Shown: piece by piece, positions 23,646 to 30,813 of the stretch
Numbering within the stretch: the first letter of the stretch is position 1
How the letters are laid out: each line of letters opens with the position of its first letter
Source of the DNA: Candidatus Woesearchaeota archaeon
Lineage (GTDB): Archaea > Nanobdellota > Nanobdellia > Woesearchaeales > ARS49
Length of the DNA stretch: 45,438 nt
Reading direction: 5' to 3'
Assembly: GCA_023266895.1 (NCBI GenBank)
Contig: JAHFOI010000005.1
Location: forward strand, 1-45,438
The notes under the pieces: generated by a model
Told to the model about the DNA's origin: nothing
The model's database searches: none
The model's input: only the letters and a program-made list of their open reading frames with translations
Program-made: the position numbers and the translations under genes

Positions 23646-24355
23646 TAGTATCTTCCTCGCAATGCATTTATCCTGATCTGGATTACTTCTTTAAACATAC
23701 GCCATGCTTCTTTCAAAGGATTTACTTTGCTTTCTGTATCATTTATCCAGACAACAGCAAGTTCTTTTATCCGAAAACCGTATTTTCGTGCAAGAAACAG
23801 TGCTTCAACATCCCAGCCAAATCGTGGAATATATTGTGTTGCGAATATTTTTTCTGCTGCAGTTTTGCTAAACATTTTAAAGCCACATTGTGTGTCATGA
23901 ATGCCCTTCACTACAAGAGTTTTTACAACCAAGTTAAAAATCTCGCCAAGCATACGCCTGTGCCATGGTTGCTTAATTTTTAGGTTTGATCCCTTGAGCT
24001 TTCGTGATCCTATAAGAACCTCAGCTTCAGTTATGTGCTGAAAGAAATTGTCTAGCTCTTCTATAGGTGTTGAAAGGTCTGCGTCGCACATGAGTCTGTA
24101 GGCTCCATGAGCTGCAAGCATGCCTGTCCTGACTGCATTGCCTTTGCCTTTGTTCGGAGTATAGCTGATTTTTTGTACGTTTTCTCTGTTTTTTCCAACG
24201 TCTTTTGTATGGTCTGTGCTTCCATCATCAACAACAATTATTTCCCAAGAGTATTTTTTTTGGCGTAAAAAAAGCAGTATTTTATCAAGTGATTGCGGCA
24301 ATCGTTTTTCTTCATTGTATGCCGGAATGATGATACTGAGATGAATGTTTTTCAT
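23645..24355 (-). CDS. GT2 dolichyl-phosphate glycosyltransferase-like protein (ALG5/DPM1 type)
   Basis: A 236-residue GT-A enzyme. It opens IIIPAYNEEKRLPQSL, has VVDDGST for nucleotide-sugar binding, NKGKGNAVRTGM, and the D-x-D region MCDADLSTPIEEL. DTQCGFKMFSKTAAEKIF is characteristic of the dolichyl-phosphate beta-glucosyltransferase branch. It would charge polyprenyl phosphate with glucose or mannose, which the GT-C enzymes in this operon would then use as donor. It has no membrane anchor at the C-terminus. It touches the GT-C gene by one base and overlaps the next GT4 gene by 4 nt. Confidence 0.9.
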   Translation of the reverse strand: MKNIHLSIIIPAYNEEKRLPQSLDKILLFLRQKKYSWEIIVVDDGSTDHTKDVGKNRENVQKISYTPNKGKGNAVRTGMLAAHGAYRLMCDADLSTPIEELDNFFQHITEAEVLIGSRKLKGSNLKIKQPWHRRMLGEIFNLVVKTLVVKGIHDTQCGFKMFSKTAAEKIFATQYIPRFGWDVEALFLARKYGFRIKELAVVWINDTESKVNPLKEAWRMFKEVIQIRINALRGRY

Positions 24356-25506
24356 GATAAAACCTTTGCGTAGACTTTTTCATACTGTTTAATGATGGTC
24401 TGCCAATCATACGTGGCCGCGAGTTCTTTTGCTTCACTACATTTCTGCGCATACACTTTTTTGTTTGTGAGTAGTATCACTGCTTTTTTGGCTAAGTCCT
24501 TATAATCTTTCTGCTTAAAGATAAACCCTCCTTTGCCATTACGGGTGACTTCTTTAAAGGGTTCAATATCTGAGACCACTACAGGAAGACCCATTGCCAT
24601 TGCATCAAGCAGTGCTATACCAAAACCTTCAAGAAGTGATGGTGAGACAAAAATGTGGCATTGCTTGCCTTTGAGTAAGTAGTCTGCCTTTTTTTCTTGA
24701 TGTCCATGAAAGATAACATTTTTTTGGATGCCTAATTTTTCGCTTAATTGCTTCCATTCTGCCTCTGAAGGGCCTCCGCCAACAATATGGCATTGAATGT
24801 CAGCAATTTTTTTGGCGATTTCTTTGACTGCATGCAGTAAGGTTCCAACATCTTTTTGTGGGGTGAGTCTTCCTAAGAAAACAATACTTGGTGTGCTTGT
24901 TTTTTTTGCAGAGATTTTTTCAAGATGTGCGTAATTAAATCCATTGGGAATTACAGTGATGTTTTTGCAGGTCACTCGTCGTTCCAAAAGACGCTTTTTT
25001 GTTGAGTTGCTGATGCTAATGATACAGTCCCATGGAAGCTTGATTGAGACGCGTTCCCAAATACTTCCAAAAATTCCTGTTAGAATTCCTTTATTTTTTA
25101 TCCACTCGCCAATCCATGTTTCATGCCAAGTTGCACATTTTTTTGCACCAGTGAGCATGCCAATAAGAAATGCCTGCCAGTACATCATGAATGAGCACCC
25201 TTCAACAATGTCTGGTTTGAGTGTGAGACCTTTGATGAGGATTGCAAGCACAGTTAGTATTCTGCGCACTAAAAATCCTTTTGAAGAGTACGGAAGTATT
25301 GGTCCTGGCCGAAGCACTCTTGCATCAAAAACTGTTGTTTCTTTAGGCTGACCTGCTTGCCTACTGCACAGCACGGTGATTTTGTAAGAATGCGACAGTC
25401 CTTTCACCAGATCAAAAACTCGGGCTTCTACACCGCCGGTTGTCTCTGCGTCTTCTGATACAGGAAAGTATTCAGTGAGCAAAAGTAAGTTTTTTCGTTT
25501 TTTCAT
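24352..25506 (-). CDS. GT4-family glycosyltransferase
   Basis: A 384-residue GT-B enzyme and first gene of the glycan operon. It has TTGGVEARVFDLVKGL near residue 23, VIPNGFNYAHLEK, the domain-two start IVFLGRLTPQKDVGTLLHAV, and the donor-site motif SPSLLEGFGIALLDAMAMG with both Glu residues of the E-x7-E signature region. A minus-strand TATA-like GATTTATAAAAC (25529-25540) lies about 27 nt from the start, giving a leaderless mRNA for the whole operon down to 20442. Confidence 0.9.
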   Translation of the reverse strand: MKKRKNLLLLTEYFPVSEDAETTGGVEARVFDLVKGLSHSYKITVLCSRQAGQPKETTVFDARVLRPGPILPYSSKGFLVRRILTVLAILIKGLTLKPDIVEGCSFMMYWQAFLIGMLTGAKKCATWHETWIGEWIKNKGILTGIFGSIWERVSIKLPWDCIISISNSTKKRLLERRVTCKNITVIPNGFNYAHLEKISAKKTSTPSIVFLGRLTPQKDVGTLLHAVKEIAKKIADIQCHIVGGGPSEAEWKQLSEKLGIQKNVIFHGHQEKKADYLLKGKQCHIFVSPSLLEGFGIALLDAMAMGLPVVVSDIEPFKEVTRNGKGGFIFKQKDYKDLAKKAVILLTNKKVYAQKCSEAKELAATYDWQTIIKQYEKVYAKVLS

Positions 25507-25671
25507 CTAAATTCGCGTATGCACCCTGTTTTATAAATCCTGTGAAAAAGCGATGCACTTTGCCAGTTTATTCAGGTGCAAAAATAGTGGACAGCATGCG
25601 CGACTTGTTAGTTTCTAAATAAAAAGAAAGAACTTGGTAAAAACTCTATATGAAGAGCTAATGCGCACTAA
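25507..25671. other. Divergent intergenic region between glycan operon and transporter genes
   Basis: It holds the GT4 promoter on the minus strand (25529-25540). I see no open frame with start signals in the remainder, and no long dyad. Confidence 0.4.
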
Positions 25672-25693
25672 TTTTCCGATAGGTTTTTATCTT
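25672..25693 (+). promoter_or_regulatory. Promoter element repeated exactly at 26449-26470 (copy 1)
   Basis: A 22-nt stretch with core CCGATAGGTTTTTATCTT is identical to one 777 nt downstream. It spans the BRE/TATA position about 25 nt before the ATG at 25713. The core of AT-rich TTTTTATC would be the TATA element and the conserved CCGATAGG an activator or BRE-like site. Confidence 0.6.
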
Positions 25694-25712
25694 TTGCGTA
25701 TGAACTACTAGT

Positions 25713-26060
25713 ATGGGAAATACAAAAACATGGGCAATTATGGTCATAGTTCTGACCACCTTTGTCACAGCGCTTGCGCAAGTGTTTCTTAAGAAAGGAG
25801 CAAGTGCTCTTGGCACAGGCACGCTTACGTTTTCTCTGGTTCTTGGTCTAGTATTTTATGGCTTTGGTGCAGCACTTTTTTTCATTGCATTGAAAGGTGG
25901 TGAGGTTAGCGTGCTAGTGCCATTTCTTGCCACAACATATGTTTGGGTAGCATTGCTTGGCAAGGGCGTCTTTGGTGAGTCAGTTTCTTTGTTTACCTGG
26001 CTGGGTATTTTTTTGGTGGTACTGGGCATAGTCTTGGTTGGAAAAGGAGGTACGGTATGA
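25713..26060 (+). CDS. EamA/SMR-type half-transporter, subunit 1
   Basis: A 115-residue protein with four transmembrane helices, the size of a single DMT repeat (EmrE, ArnE/F class). It has the polar-poor N-helix with LAQVFLKKGASALG, a VLVPFLATTYVWVALLG central helix with proline, and GESVSLFTWLGIFLVVLGIVLVGKGG at the end, which are EamA signatures. It overlaps the second subunit by 4 nt, as in heterodimeric SMR pairs. Being next to glycan genes, it may flip a lipid-linked sugar, but a small-molecule substrate cannot be excluded. Confidence 0.82.
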   Translation: MGNTKTWAIMVIVLTTFVTALAQVFLKKGASALGTGTLTFSLVLGLVFYGFGAALFFIALKGGEVSVLVPFLATTYVWVALLGKGVFGESVSLFTWLGIFLVVLGIVLVGKGGTV

Positions 26061-26404
26061 TTCCTTTGATTCCTTTGCTGTTGACCCTTTTGGGTGCATT
26101 TTTTGGGGGTCTTGGTCCAGTGTTTGTTAAGCAAGGGATAGGTCAGCTCAAGATTTTTGGTGTGCGCACCTGGTTTGAACCACGATTGCTTGCAGGAGTT
26201 TTTTTGTATGCAGCAGCAATAGGCTGTTATGTTATTGCTTTGCGACAAACTGCAGTCACACTGTTGTATCCCCTTGGCGCATTGAGTTATGCATGGGCTG
26301 CATTGTTTTCTCATCACCTGTTGCATGAGCGTTTGAATACATTTAAAATCACAGGAGTGATTTGCATTATTCTTGGTGCAGGAGTGATTAGTTTCTTCGG
26401 ATGA
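26057..26404 (+). CDS. EamA/SMR-type half-transporter, subunit 2
   Basis: A 115-residue, four-helix partner of the preceding gene. It has GPVFVKQGIGQLKIFG after helix 1, the LYPLGALSYAWAALFSHHLLHERLN segment containing the conserved Glu-Arg end of the third helix, and a final LGAGVISFFG helix. Pairing of two non-identical single-repeat DMT proteins implies a fixed antiparallel heterodimer. It is translationally coupled through ATGA. Confidence 0.82.
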   Translation: MIPLIPLLLTLLGAFFGGLGPVFVKQGIGQLKIFGVRTWFEPRLLAGVFLYAAAIGCYVIALRQTAVTLLYPLGALSYAWAALFSHHLLHERLNTFKITGVICIILGAGVISFFG

Positions 26405-26448
26405 TTACGAGGGCATAACTGTGTCTCAACTCTTTTTTAGATACTTTT

Positions 26449-26470
26449 TTTTCCGATAGGTTTTTATCTT
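26449..26470 (+). promoter_or_regulatory. Promoter element repeated exactly from 25672-25693 (copy 2)
   Basis: The second copy of the 22-nt element, placed about 25 nt before the GtrA-like ATG at 26490, the same geometry as copy 1. Two separate transcription units therefore share an identical promoter and are probably co-regulated. Confidence 0.6.
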
Positions 26471-26489
26471 GAGAAACATCTGAGGCGCT

Positions 26490-26702
26490 ATGCAAGAATT
26501 TGTCCAACAAAAACTGAAAAAACACAAAAGCTTTGTTACTTACACCTGGGTTGGTGTGTTAGTAACAATCGCAACAATCGCGCTCTCTTCAGTATTTATT
26601 GACATACTACATTTTTCTGCATTGCTCACAAACTCAGTAGTTATTGGTGGATTTTTTATTCTTAAATACTTTTTGTACAAATGGGCAGGATTTGCAAGGT
26701 AG
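26490..26702 (+). CDS. Short GtrA-like membrane protein
   Basis: A 70-residue protein with two hydrophobic helices (about 17-38 and 42-64). The ending VVIGGFFILKYFLYKWAGFAR resembles the N-K-Y-W-T-F end of the second helix pair of GtrA proteins, which normally have four helices and help move polyprenyl-linked sugars. At half size it may dimerise. It shares its promoter element with the EamA pair, which supports a common role in lipid-sugar transport. Confidence 0.6.
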   Translation: MQEFVQQKLKKHKSFVTYTWVGVLVTIATIALSSVFIDILHFSALLTNSVVIGGFFILKYFLYKWAGFAR

Positions 26703-26769
26703 TGTTGTAAAAAAAGTTGATCTGATTAGCACTTTGGCAGTATCATTTTATTTATCATACTTTTCTGGT

Positions 26770-27210
26770 TTAAAATCCCAATTCTTTTGCTTTTTCGACC
26801 AACGTGCGGTATACATACCAGTTTGCTTCATGATATATTGCTTTCAATTGAGCAGTATTGTGTCCTAGTTTGAAGACTTCATTGAGTGCGATGGTAACTG
26901 CTGGCGACCTGTTTTTTCCTGCAATGCAATGTACAAGAAGTGCTTCGCAGTCTTTCCTTCCGCTGTTGAAGTCCTCCAGAATTTTTTGAGCAAGAGTTCC
27001 ATCAAAAAGTATGCTTGTAGCACTACAATGTCTTGGCCAGACATCATCAAAAAAGTATTCTTGCACGCATAAAAAATTTGGGTGGTCTAGTGGCAAATGT
27101 TTTTTGAGTTGTGGTATTACAGGACTTGGTGACCAAATTCGTATTGCATATGTTTTGAATTGTGGTTTGAATGAAAAAAGCGTTTCAAGACCTTTGATGT
27201 AGATTTTCAT
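26770..27210 (-). CDS. Dual-specificity / tyrosine phosphatase
   Basis: A 146-residue cysteine phosphatase. The P-loop is H94-C95-IAGKN-R101-S (HCX5R), and Asp residues at 55-56 (FFDDVW) are candidates for the general acid. It would remove phosphate from phosphotyrosine or another phosphoester. It lies between glycan genes on the minus strand, 30 nt downstream of the large GT-C gene, and could be co-transcribed with it, as in bacterial capsule loci where such phosphatases control polymer length. That link is speculative. Confidence 0.85.
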   Translation of the reverse strand: MKIYIKGLETLFSFKPQFKTYAIRIWSPSPVIPQLKKHLPLDHPNFLCVQEYFFDDVWPRHCSATSILFDGTLAQKILEDFNSGRKDCEALLVHCIAGKNRSPAVTIALNEVFKLGHNTAQLKAIYHEANWYVYRTLVEKAKELGF

Positions 27211-27240
27211 GAAATAAATATGTTCTCATGCTTTAAAAAT

Positions 27241-28845
27241 CTATTCTACATTTACGTAGTTCATCACTGTTTTGCCTGTTGTGCGCTCATAAGTTCTACT
27301 TTTGACTGGCTTGCCTTGGGTGTAGTCATTGAGTTTGTTCATGTCAAACGTGCCTCCTTTTCGAAGTAAGAAATAGACTGGATTTATGTTTTTGTCATTT
27401 CGTAAAAATCCTATTTGTGCAAGATGGTAGTTATCACTGATGTAGTTGCTTACATTAGGCATGCTTAGCATGTCAAAATCCCATTGATAAATAAACAGCC
27501 AGGTGATGTTCAGGTTTTGCTCTCCATACTGAATGAGCTTTACATCCTTTTGTCGTTTGGTGCCTTTTATGTCTGCATGCCAGAGCAAGCCATATGCTTG
27601 ATGGCTGCTGTGCATGACTCGTTCTCCTGCCTGTTTGTGTTCCTTGAGGTATTCTCCTGCAACATCTAAGCCATAGAATTGTGTGTCAAACATTCGTGCT
27701 GCCGAGACATGCACTGGCGAGTAGAGCAGGAGTAGTAAGACAATGACTGTTGCGGGCATGAGCCATTGTTTTTTCATTGTTTGTGCTATGGTTTGTCCAA
27801 CAACAACAAACAAATATGCTACCATAAAAGCAATGAGCGGAATCAGTGGATATTGATGATAATTGTGCCCCATGAGTTTTTCTGCAAGCACAATAAACCA
27901 AACTATGCTGCCTGTAAGGTATGCAAGAAAGAATTTGTAGCCTGACTCGTGCAAACGCTTCCACGCAAATGCAAGAAAAACTATGCTGCCAAGCACAAAT
28001 AACTTGATCATCCAAAGGCTATAATTTTCCGCAAAAAAGTTCATCATGATCTGCCAAAATCCTGAGTCAAACAGGAGTGAAGGTTTGATTTTGCTTATTT
28101 CTTCACCTAAATCTGAGGAAACAGTTCTGATGTATAAAAACCAGCTAAAGAATAAGAAAAAAGGCACAAGGCAGACTGCATACTTTTTCCACAAAGTCTT
28201 GTCTTTGAGTTTTGCAAAAGGAAACACAAAAAATCCTGGAATGAGTAAGAGGGCAAACGTGAATTTAGTAAACACTCCCAGCATTAAAAAAAATGAGTAT
28301 GCAATAGTTGTTTTCCAACTAAATGATTCTATCCAATGCAAATAAAGATACGTGCCAAAAATGGTGAAAAATATTGCGGAATTCAACACATCCATTTGTC
28401 TTCCAAAAAAAACAAGCAAAGGCGTTATAGTCATGAGTGCTGCAGTTGTGAGCGCAAGATCTTCTCGTTTGAATAGCTTGCGTACAATAAGGTACGTGAA
28501 CAAAATACTTCCTAGAGCAAGTGCAATGTTTATACCTCGTGCCAAAGGTAGACTTTCGCCAAAAATTCTGAATGCAAGACTGACAATCAAAGGTGTGGTG
28601 GAAAATGTATCACTATGTGCTCCTGAAGGATTTTCATACAATTGAGGATAATCCCACAATGGCACAAACCAGCCTTGGCTGAACCAACCTTCGCGCTCAA
28701 AATTTCGTGCAGTTGTAAGATAGTTTGTTTCTTTCCAGTTATGATATCCTATAACTGGATAGTCAAGATGATACACTCGGAGATACGCACCGAATAAGAG
28801 AATAAGAAACAGAATTATCCAGCACGTACGTTGTGAAATTCCCAC
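27241..28845 (-). CDS. PMT/ArnT-like GT-C glycosyltransferase
   Basis: A 534-residue membrane protein with about 11-12 helices and a C-terminal outer domain (about 380-534). The first outer loop has the acidic, aromatic pattern of PMT_2 enzymes: H-N-W-K-E-T-N-Y-L near residue 35-43 (Glu in place of the usual Asp/Glu-Asp), followed by R-N-F-x-R-E-G. The family transfers a sugar from polyprenyl phosphate to protein or lipid at the outer face. The donor would fit the product of the GT2 enzyme at 23645. A near-symmetric TATA (28866-28876) suggests a leaderless start. Confidence 0.82.
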   Translation of the reverse strand: MGISQRTCWIILFLILLFGAYLRVYHLDYPVIGYHNWKETNYLTTARNFEREGWFSQGWFVPLWDYPQLYENPSGAHSDTFSTTPLIVSLAFRIFGESLPLARGINIALALGSILFTYLIVRKLFKREDLALTTAALMTITPLLVFFGRQMDVLNSAIFFTIFGTYLYLHWIESFSWKTTIAYSFFLMLGVFTKFTFALLLIPGFFVFPFAKLKDKTLWKKYAVCLVPFFLFFSWFLYIRTVSSDLGEEISKIKPSLLFDSGFWQIMMNFFAENYSLWMIKLFVLGSIVFLAFAWKRLHESGYKFFLAYLTGSIVWFIVLAEKLMGHNYHQYPLIPLIAFMVAYLFVVVGQTIAQTMKKQWLMPATVIVLLLLLYSPVHVSAARMFDTQFYGLDVAGEYLKEHKQAGERVMHSSHQAYGLLWHADIKGTKRQKDVKLIQYGEQNLNITWLFIYQWDFDMLSMPNVSNYISDNYHLAQIGFLRNDKNINPVYFLLRKGGTFDMNKLNDYTQGKPVKSRTYERTTGKTVMNYVNVE

Positions 28846-28896
28846 AATATAGTTTTGGAGGTGTAATATTTAAAGATTGTGCAAAATAAATTCAGC

Positions 28897-29063
28897 CCGC
28901 AACGTTGCTGCGGTTTTGTAGAAAAGTTTGCCACTGCCTCCTTGAAAGGCGCGCATCTCACCGTAACAATAACGCGAGAGCGAGACGTCGTGGCTGTACC
29001 GACTCAGTATCATTCAATAAGGATGCGCTGTGGCAGCGAGACCGCAGTCAAGTTTTCTACAAA
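28897..29063 (+). ncRNA. Candidate structured non-coding RNA upstream of doxX
   Basis: A GC-richer stretch than its surroundings, starting about 25 nt after the TATA-like AATATTTAAAG (28866-28876). It opens with a CCGCA-ACGTTGC-TGCGG hairpin (28897-28913), then three nested pairings in correct order: TTTTGTAGAAAA (about 28914-28926) with TTTTCTACAAA (29052-29062), CTGCC (28934-28938) with GGCAG (29032-29036), and GCGCATC (28951-28957) with GATGCGC (29022-29028). It also happens to lack stops in one frame, but the doxX start is clearly at 29131. It could be a free RNA or a long structured leader. I recognise no RNase P, SRP or C/D box motif. Confidence 0.5.
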
Positions 29064-29130
29064 CCTGGTTCTGCGTAATCTTTTTATAGCTGCCTTTCTT
29101 AGGCAGTTCATAACTCCTGAGGTGGAAACT

Positions 29131-29553
29131 ATGAAATGGTTTGAAAAACATAAAGACTGGTCGCCAGTAATCTTGCGCGTATTTTTCGGTATTGCATTTT
29201 TGGTTGCAGGCATAAGTAAGCTATTAAGCCTTGACCTAATGAAAAGTTATTTTGTGGCTATGTTTGGTGCAGCAGGTCCTTTCTTAGTGTGGCTTGTGCT
29301 GGCAGTAGAGATTCTTGGCGGACTATTCTTGCTGGTGAATTGGCATGGCAGAGAATCTGCGTTAGTGCTGAGCCTGTTAATGATTATTGCATTGGTACTG
29401 ACATGGAAACTTGGTCCCTCAACAAACATTATTGGTGCCTTGAGTCAGATGCTTATTATGAACACTAGTGGTGCTGCCAATACGCCAATTAATTTCGCAT
29501 TTTTGGCAGGCTTACTCGCGATAGTTTTTGGTGAATGCAAGCAGTGCACGTAA
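29131..29553 (+). CDS. DoxX family membrane protein
   Basis: A 140-residue protein with four transmembrane helices. The start is the ATG at 29131 with a GAGGTGG site a few nt upstream and a TATA-like CTTTTTATAG at about 29078-29088; the frame is open further upstream but crosses the candidate RNA. WSPVILRVFFGIAFLVAGISKLL is a DoxX opening, and GPFLVWLVLAVEILGGLFLLVNW holds the conserved Glu of helix 3. DoxX proteins are linked to thiosulfate:quinone oxidoreduction or membrane redox protection. A GECKQCT tail adds two Cys. Confidence 0.88.
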   Translation: MKWFEKHKDWSPVILRVFFGIAFLVAGISKLLSLDLMKSYFVAMFGAAGPFLVWLVLAVEILGGLFLLVNWHGRESALVLSLLMIIALVLTWKLGPSTNIIGALSQMLIMNTSGAANTPINFAFLAGLLAIVFGECKQCT

Positions 29554-29555
29554 GA

Positions 29556-29599
29556 GTTTTATTCTTTTTTATTTTTTTTAGGAGGGTTTTCTTTTTTTC
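29556..29599 (+). terminator. T-rich terminator after doxX
   Basis: Several T-tracts (TTTTATTC, TTTTTTATTTTTTT, TTTTCTTTTTTTC) directly follow the doxX stop codon, the expected archaeal intrinsic termination signal. Confidence 0.55.
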
Positions 29600-29672
29600 T
29601 TGGGCGAATACCTTGCCTACTGACTCAAGCAGAACCACGCCTTGCGGGAGTTTTCATTTCATATTCGCCCAA
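29600..29672. repeat. 11-bp perfect inverted repeat enclosing a GC-richer loop
   Basis: TTGGGCGAATA (29600-29610) pairs exactly with TATTCGCCCAA (29662-29672). The 51-nt loop can form two small hairpins (CTTG...CAAG and CGC-CTT-GCG). It sits between the doxX terminator and the tRNA-Lys promoter (TATATAAA, about 29679-29686). It may be a small RNA or a regulatory dyad. Confidence 0.4.
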
Positions 29673-29713
29673 CAAAGTATATAAACACATCCTGAACAAG
29701 AAGTCCTATCATT

Positions 29714-29804
29714 GGGTCCTTAGCTCAGCCTGGCTAGAGCATCCGGCTCTTAATAATAACACGCAGAAACCGGAGGGTCGTGGGTTCAACTCCCACAGGG
29801 CCCG
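29714..29804 (+). tRNA. tRNA-Lys(CUU) with a 16-nt intron
   Basis: A 91-nt gene, 75 nt after splicing. The acceptor GGGTCCT pairs with AGGGCCC (one U-G), with discriminator G. The anticodon stem TCCGG/CCGGA encloses CTCTTA, a 16-nt intron and A, giving anticodon CUU. The T-arm is GTGGG-TTCAACT-CCCAC. The BHB is relaxed: the central helix has only partial pairing. A TATA element lies about 30 nt upstream. Confidence 0.9.
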
Positions 29805-29862
29805 TTTACGCAAACGCAATTAAATTTTTAGTTCTATGAAAATAGTGAGTTATTTTTTTTCT

Positions 29863-30549
29863 TTATTTCTTTTTCCCGCAATACTTTCTCAAACATCTCT
29901 CTTCTTCCTGCACTTGTTTGGTTCCGGTTACTAAATTCAATACAACTCTTCTTGCGTGCGTGGTGGGTGCAGCAATTTTGTGGACCTCTACAGTAAACCC
30001 AAGATCATGTAAGCGTTGTATACAGAAAACCTGACGCGCACTCAGGCATTCATAGCCAAGCTTACACTCCACAAACTTAAATATTCCATTACGATAGCAC
30101 AAAAAGTCAGGCATGCCATGCTGCACTGCACAAAAGTATTGCAAGAGCTCTACCATGCCTGTGTTGTATTTTTCAGACACTAATCTGCACAGCAACTCAT
30201 ATCTATCACGCACACGAGGATATAGATCATCACGTTGCACGAGATGAAGTGAACCTCCACGCCACACACTCCAGCCCTGACGCTCAAGTCGTCTGCGTAG
30301 CAAGCGTTCAGACAACCCCTGACGTGTTTCATACACCTTGAGTGCAGGAACATACTCAACAATAATCCTGCAAAAAAACTCCTGCAAACACGACTGACGC
30401 TCAGAGTTTTTGCTATTGTCTTTCTTTTTGCGAGCATGCAAAGAATCAGTATGCTGCGTAAGTTGTTCGTTTTCTCTACCTTGCAAAATTTGTGCAGTAC
30501 ATCTTGCTAAATACTTGTCTTTCAGCAACAGCTCTTTCCATACACCCAT
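29863..30549 (-). CDS. VRR-NUC domain nuclease
   Basis: A 228-residue protein with a PD-(D/E)XK-type VRR-NUC domain in the C-terminal half: HGMPD (D148), FKFVECKLG (E161, K163), then Q173 in the S-A-R-Q-V-F turn and GFTVEVHKI. The N-terminal 60 residues are basic and probably bind DNA. VRR-NUC proteins resolve branched DNA (FAN1-like), or occur in phages and mobile elements. It stands alone between a tRNA and a candidate RNA, so either repair or mobile-element ancestry is open. Cysteines are frequent for an intracellular protein. Confidence 0.8.
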   Translation of the reverse strand: MGVWKELLLKDKYLARCTAQILQGRENEQLTQHTDSLHARKKKDNSKNSERQSCLQEFFCRIIVEYVPALKVYETRQGLSERLLRRRLERQGWSVWRGGSLHLVQRDDLYPRVRDRYELLCRLVSEKYNTGMVELLQYFCAVQHGMPDFLCYRNGIFKFVECKLGYECLSARQVFCIQRLHDLGFTVEVHKIAAPTTHARRVVLNLVTGTKQVQEEERCLRKYCGKKK

Positions 30550-30627
30550 TATCTCTCAAGATATCGCAACACATTATGCTTTACGCCCAGATGTCCAGTG
30601 TGAATTTTACTAAAAGAATTTGCTTGT

Positions 30628-30754
30628 TGTGTTGGCTTGACAACAATTTATAAACGAAAAACACGCCAGCTTTCGAGTCGCAGCCGAGAAATAATTCTCT
30701 GGCGAGTTTTTCCTTCACAAAAAAAAGAGTTATATACGCGCTAAAGCCAACACA
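30628..30754. ncRNA. Candidate structured RNA closed by an 11-bp stem
   Basis: TGTGTTGGCTT (30628-30638) is exactly complementary to AAGCCAACACA (30744-30754). Inside, CGCCAG (about 30664-30669) pairs with CTGGCG, enclosing GCCGAGAA-ATAA-TTCTCTGGC-like hairpin halves (30683-30703). TATA-like elements at 30646-30654 and 30729-30736 lie inside the loop, so the whole stem may not be in one transcript, and the region may instead be two short transcripts or a regulatory dyad. It is the only content in the 264-nt gap before the TPI gene. Confidence 0.35.
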
Positions 30755-30813
30755 TAGCACACTTCATTTTTTACATAGAAACCTTTTTATCCACTCCCTC
30801 TTGAGCTTAGCTA

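Noticed and set aside
28879-29130. Upstream extension of the doxX frame by 84 codons
   Set aside because: The ATG at 29131 has an SD and the upstream part has the composition and pairing of a structured RNA, not protein-like sequence; DoxX proteins are about 140 residues.
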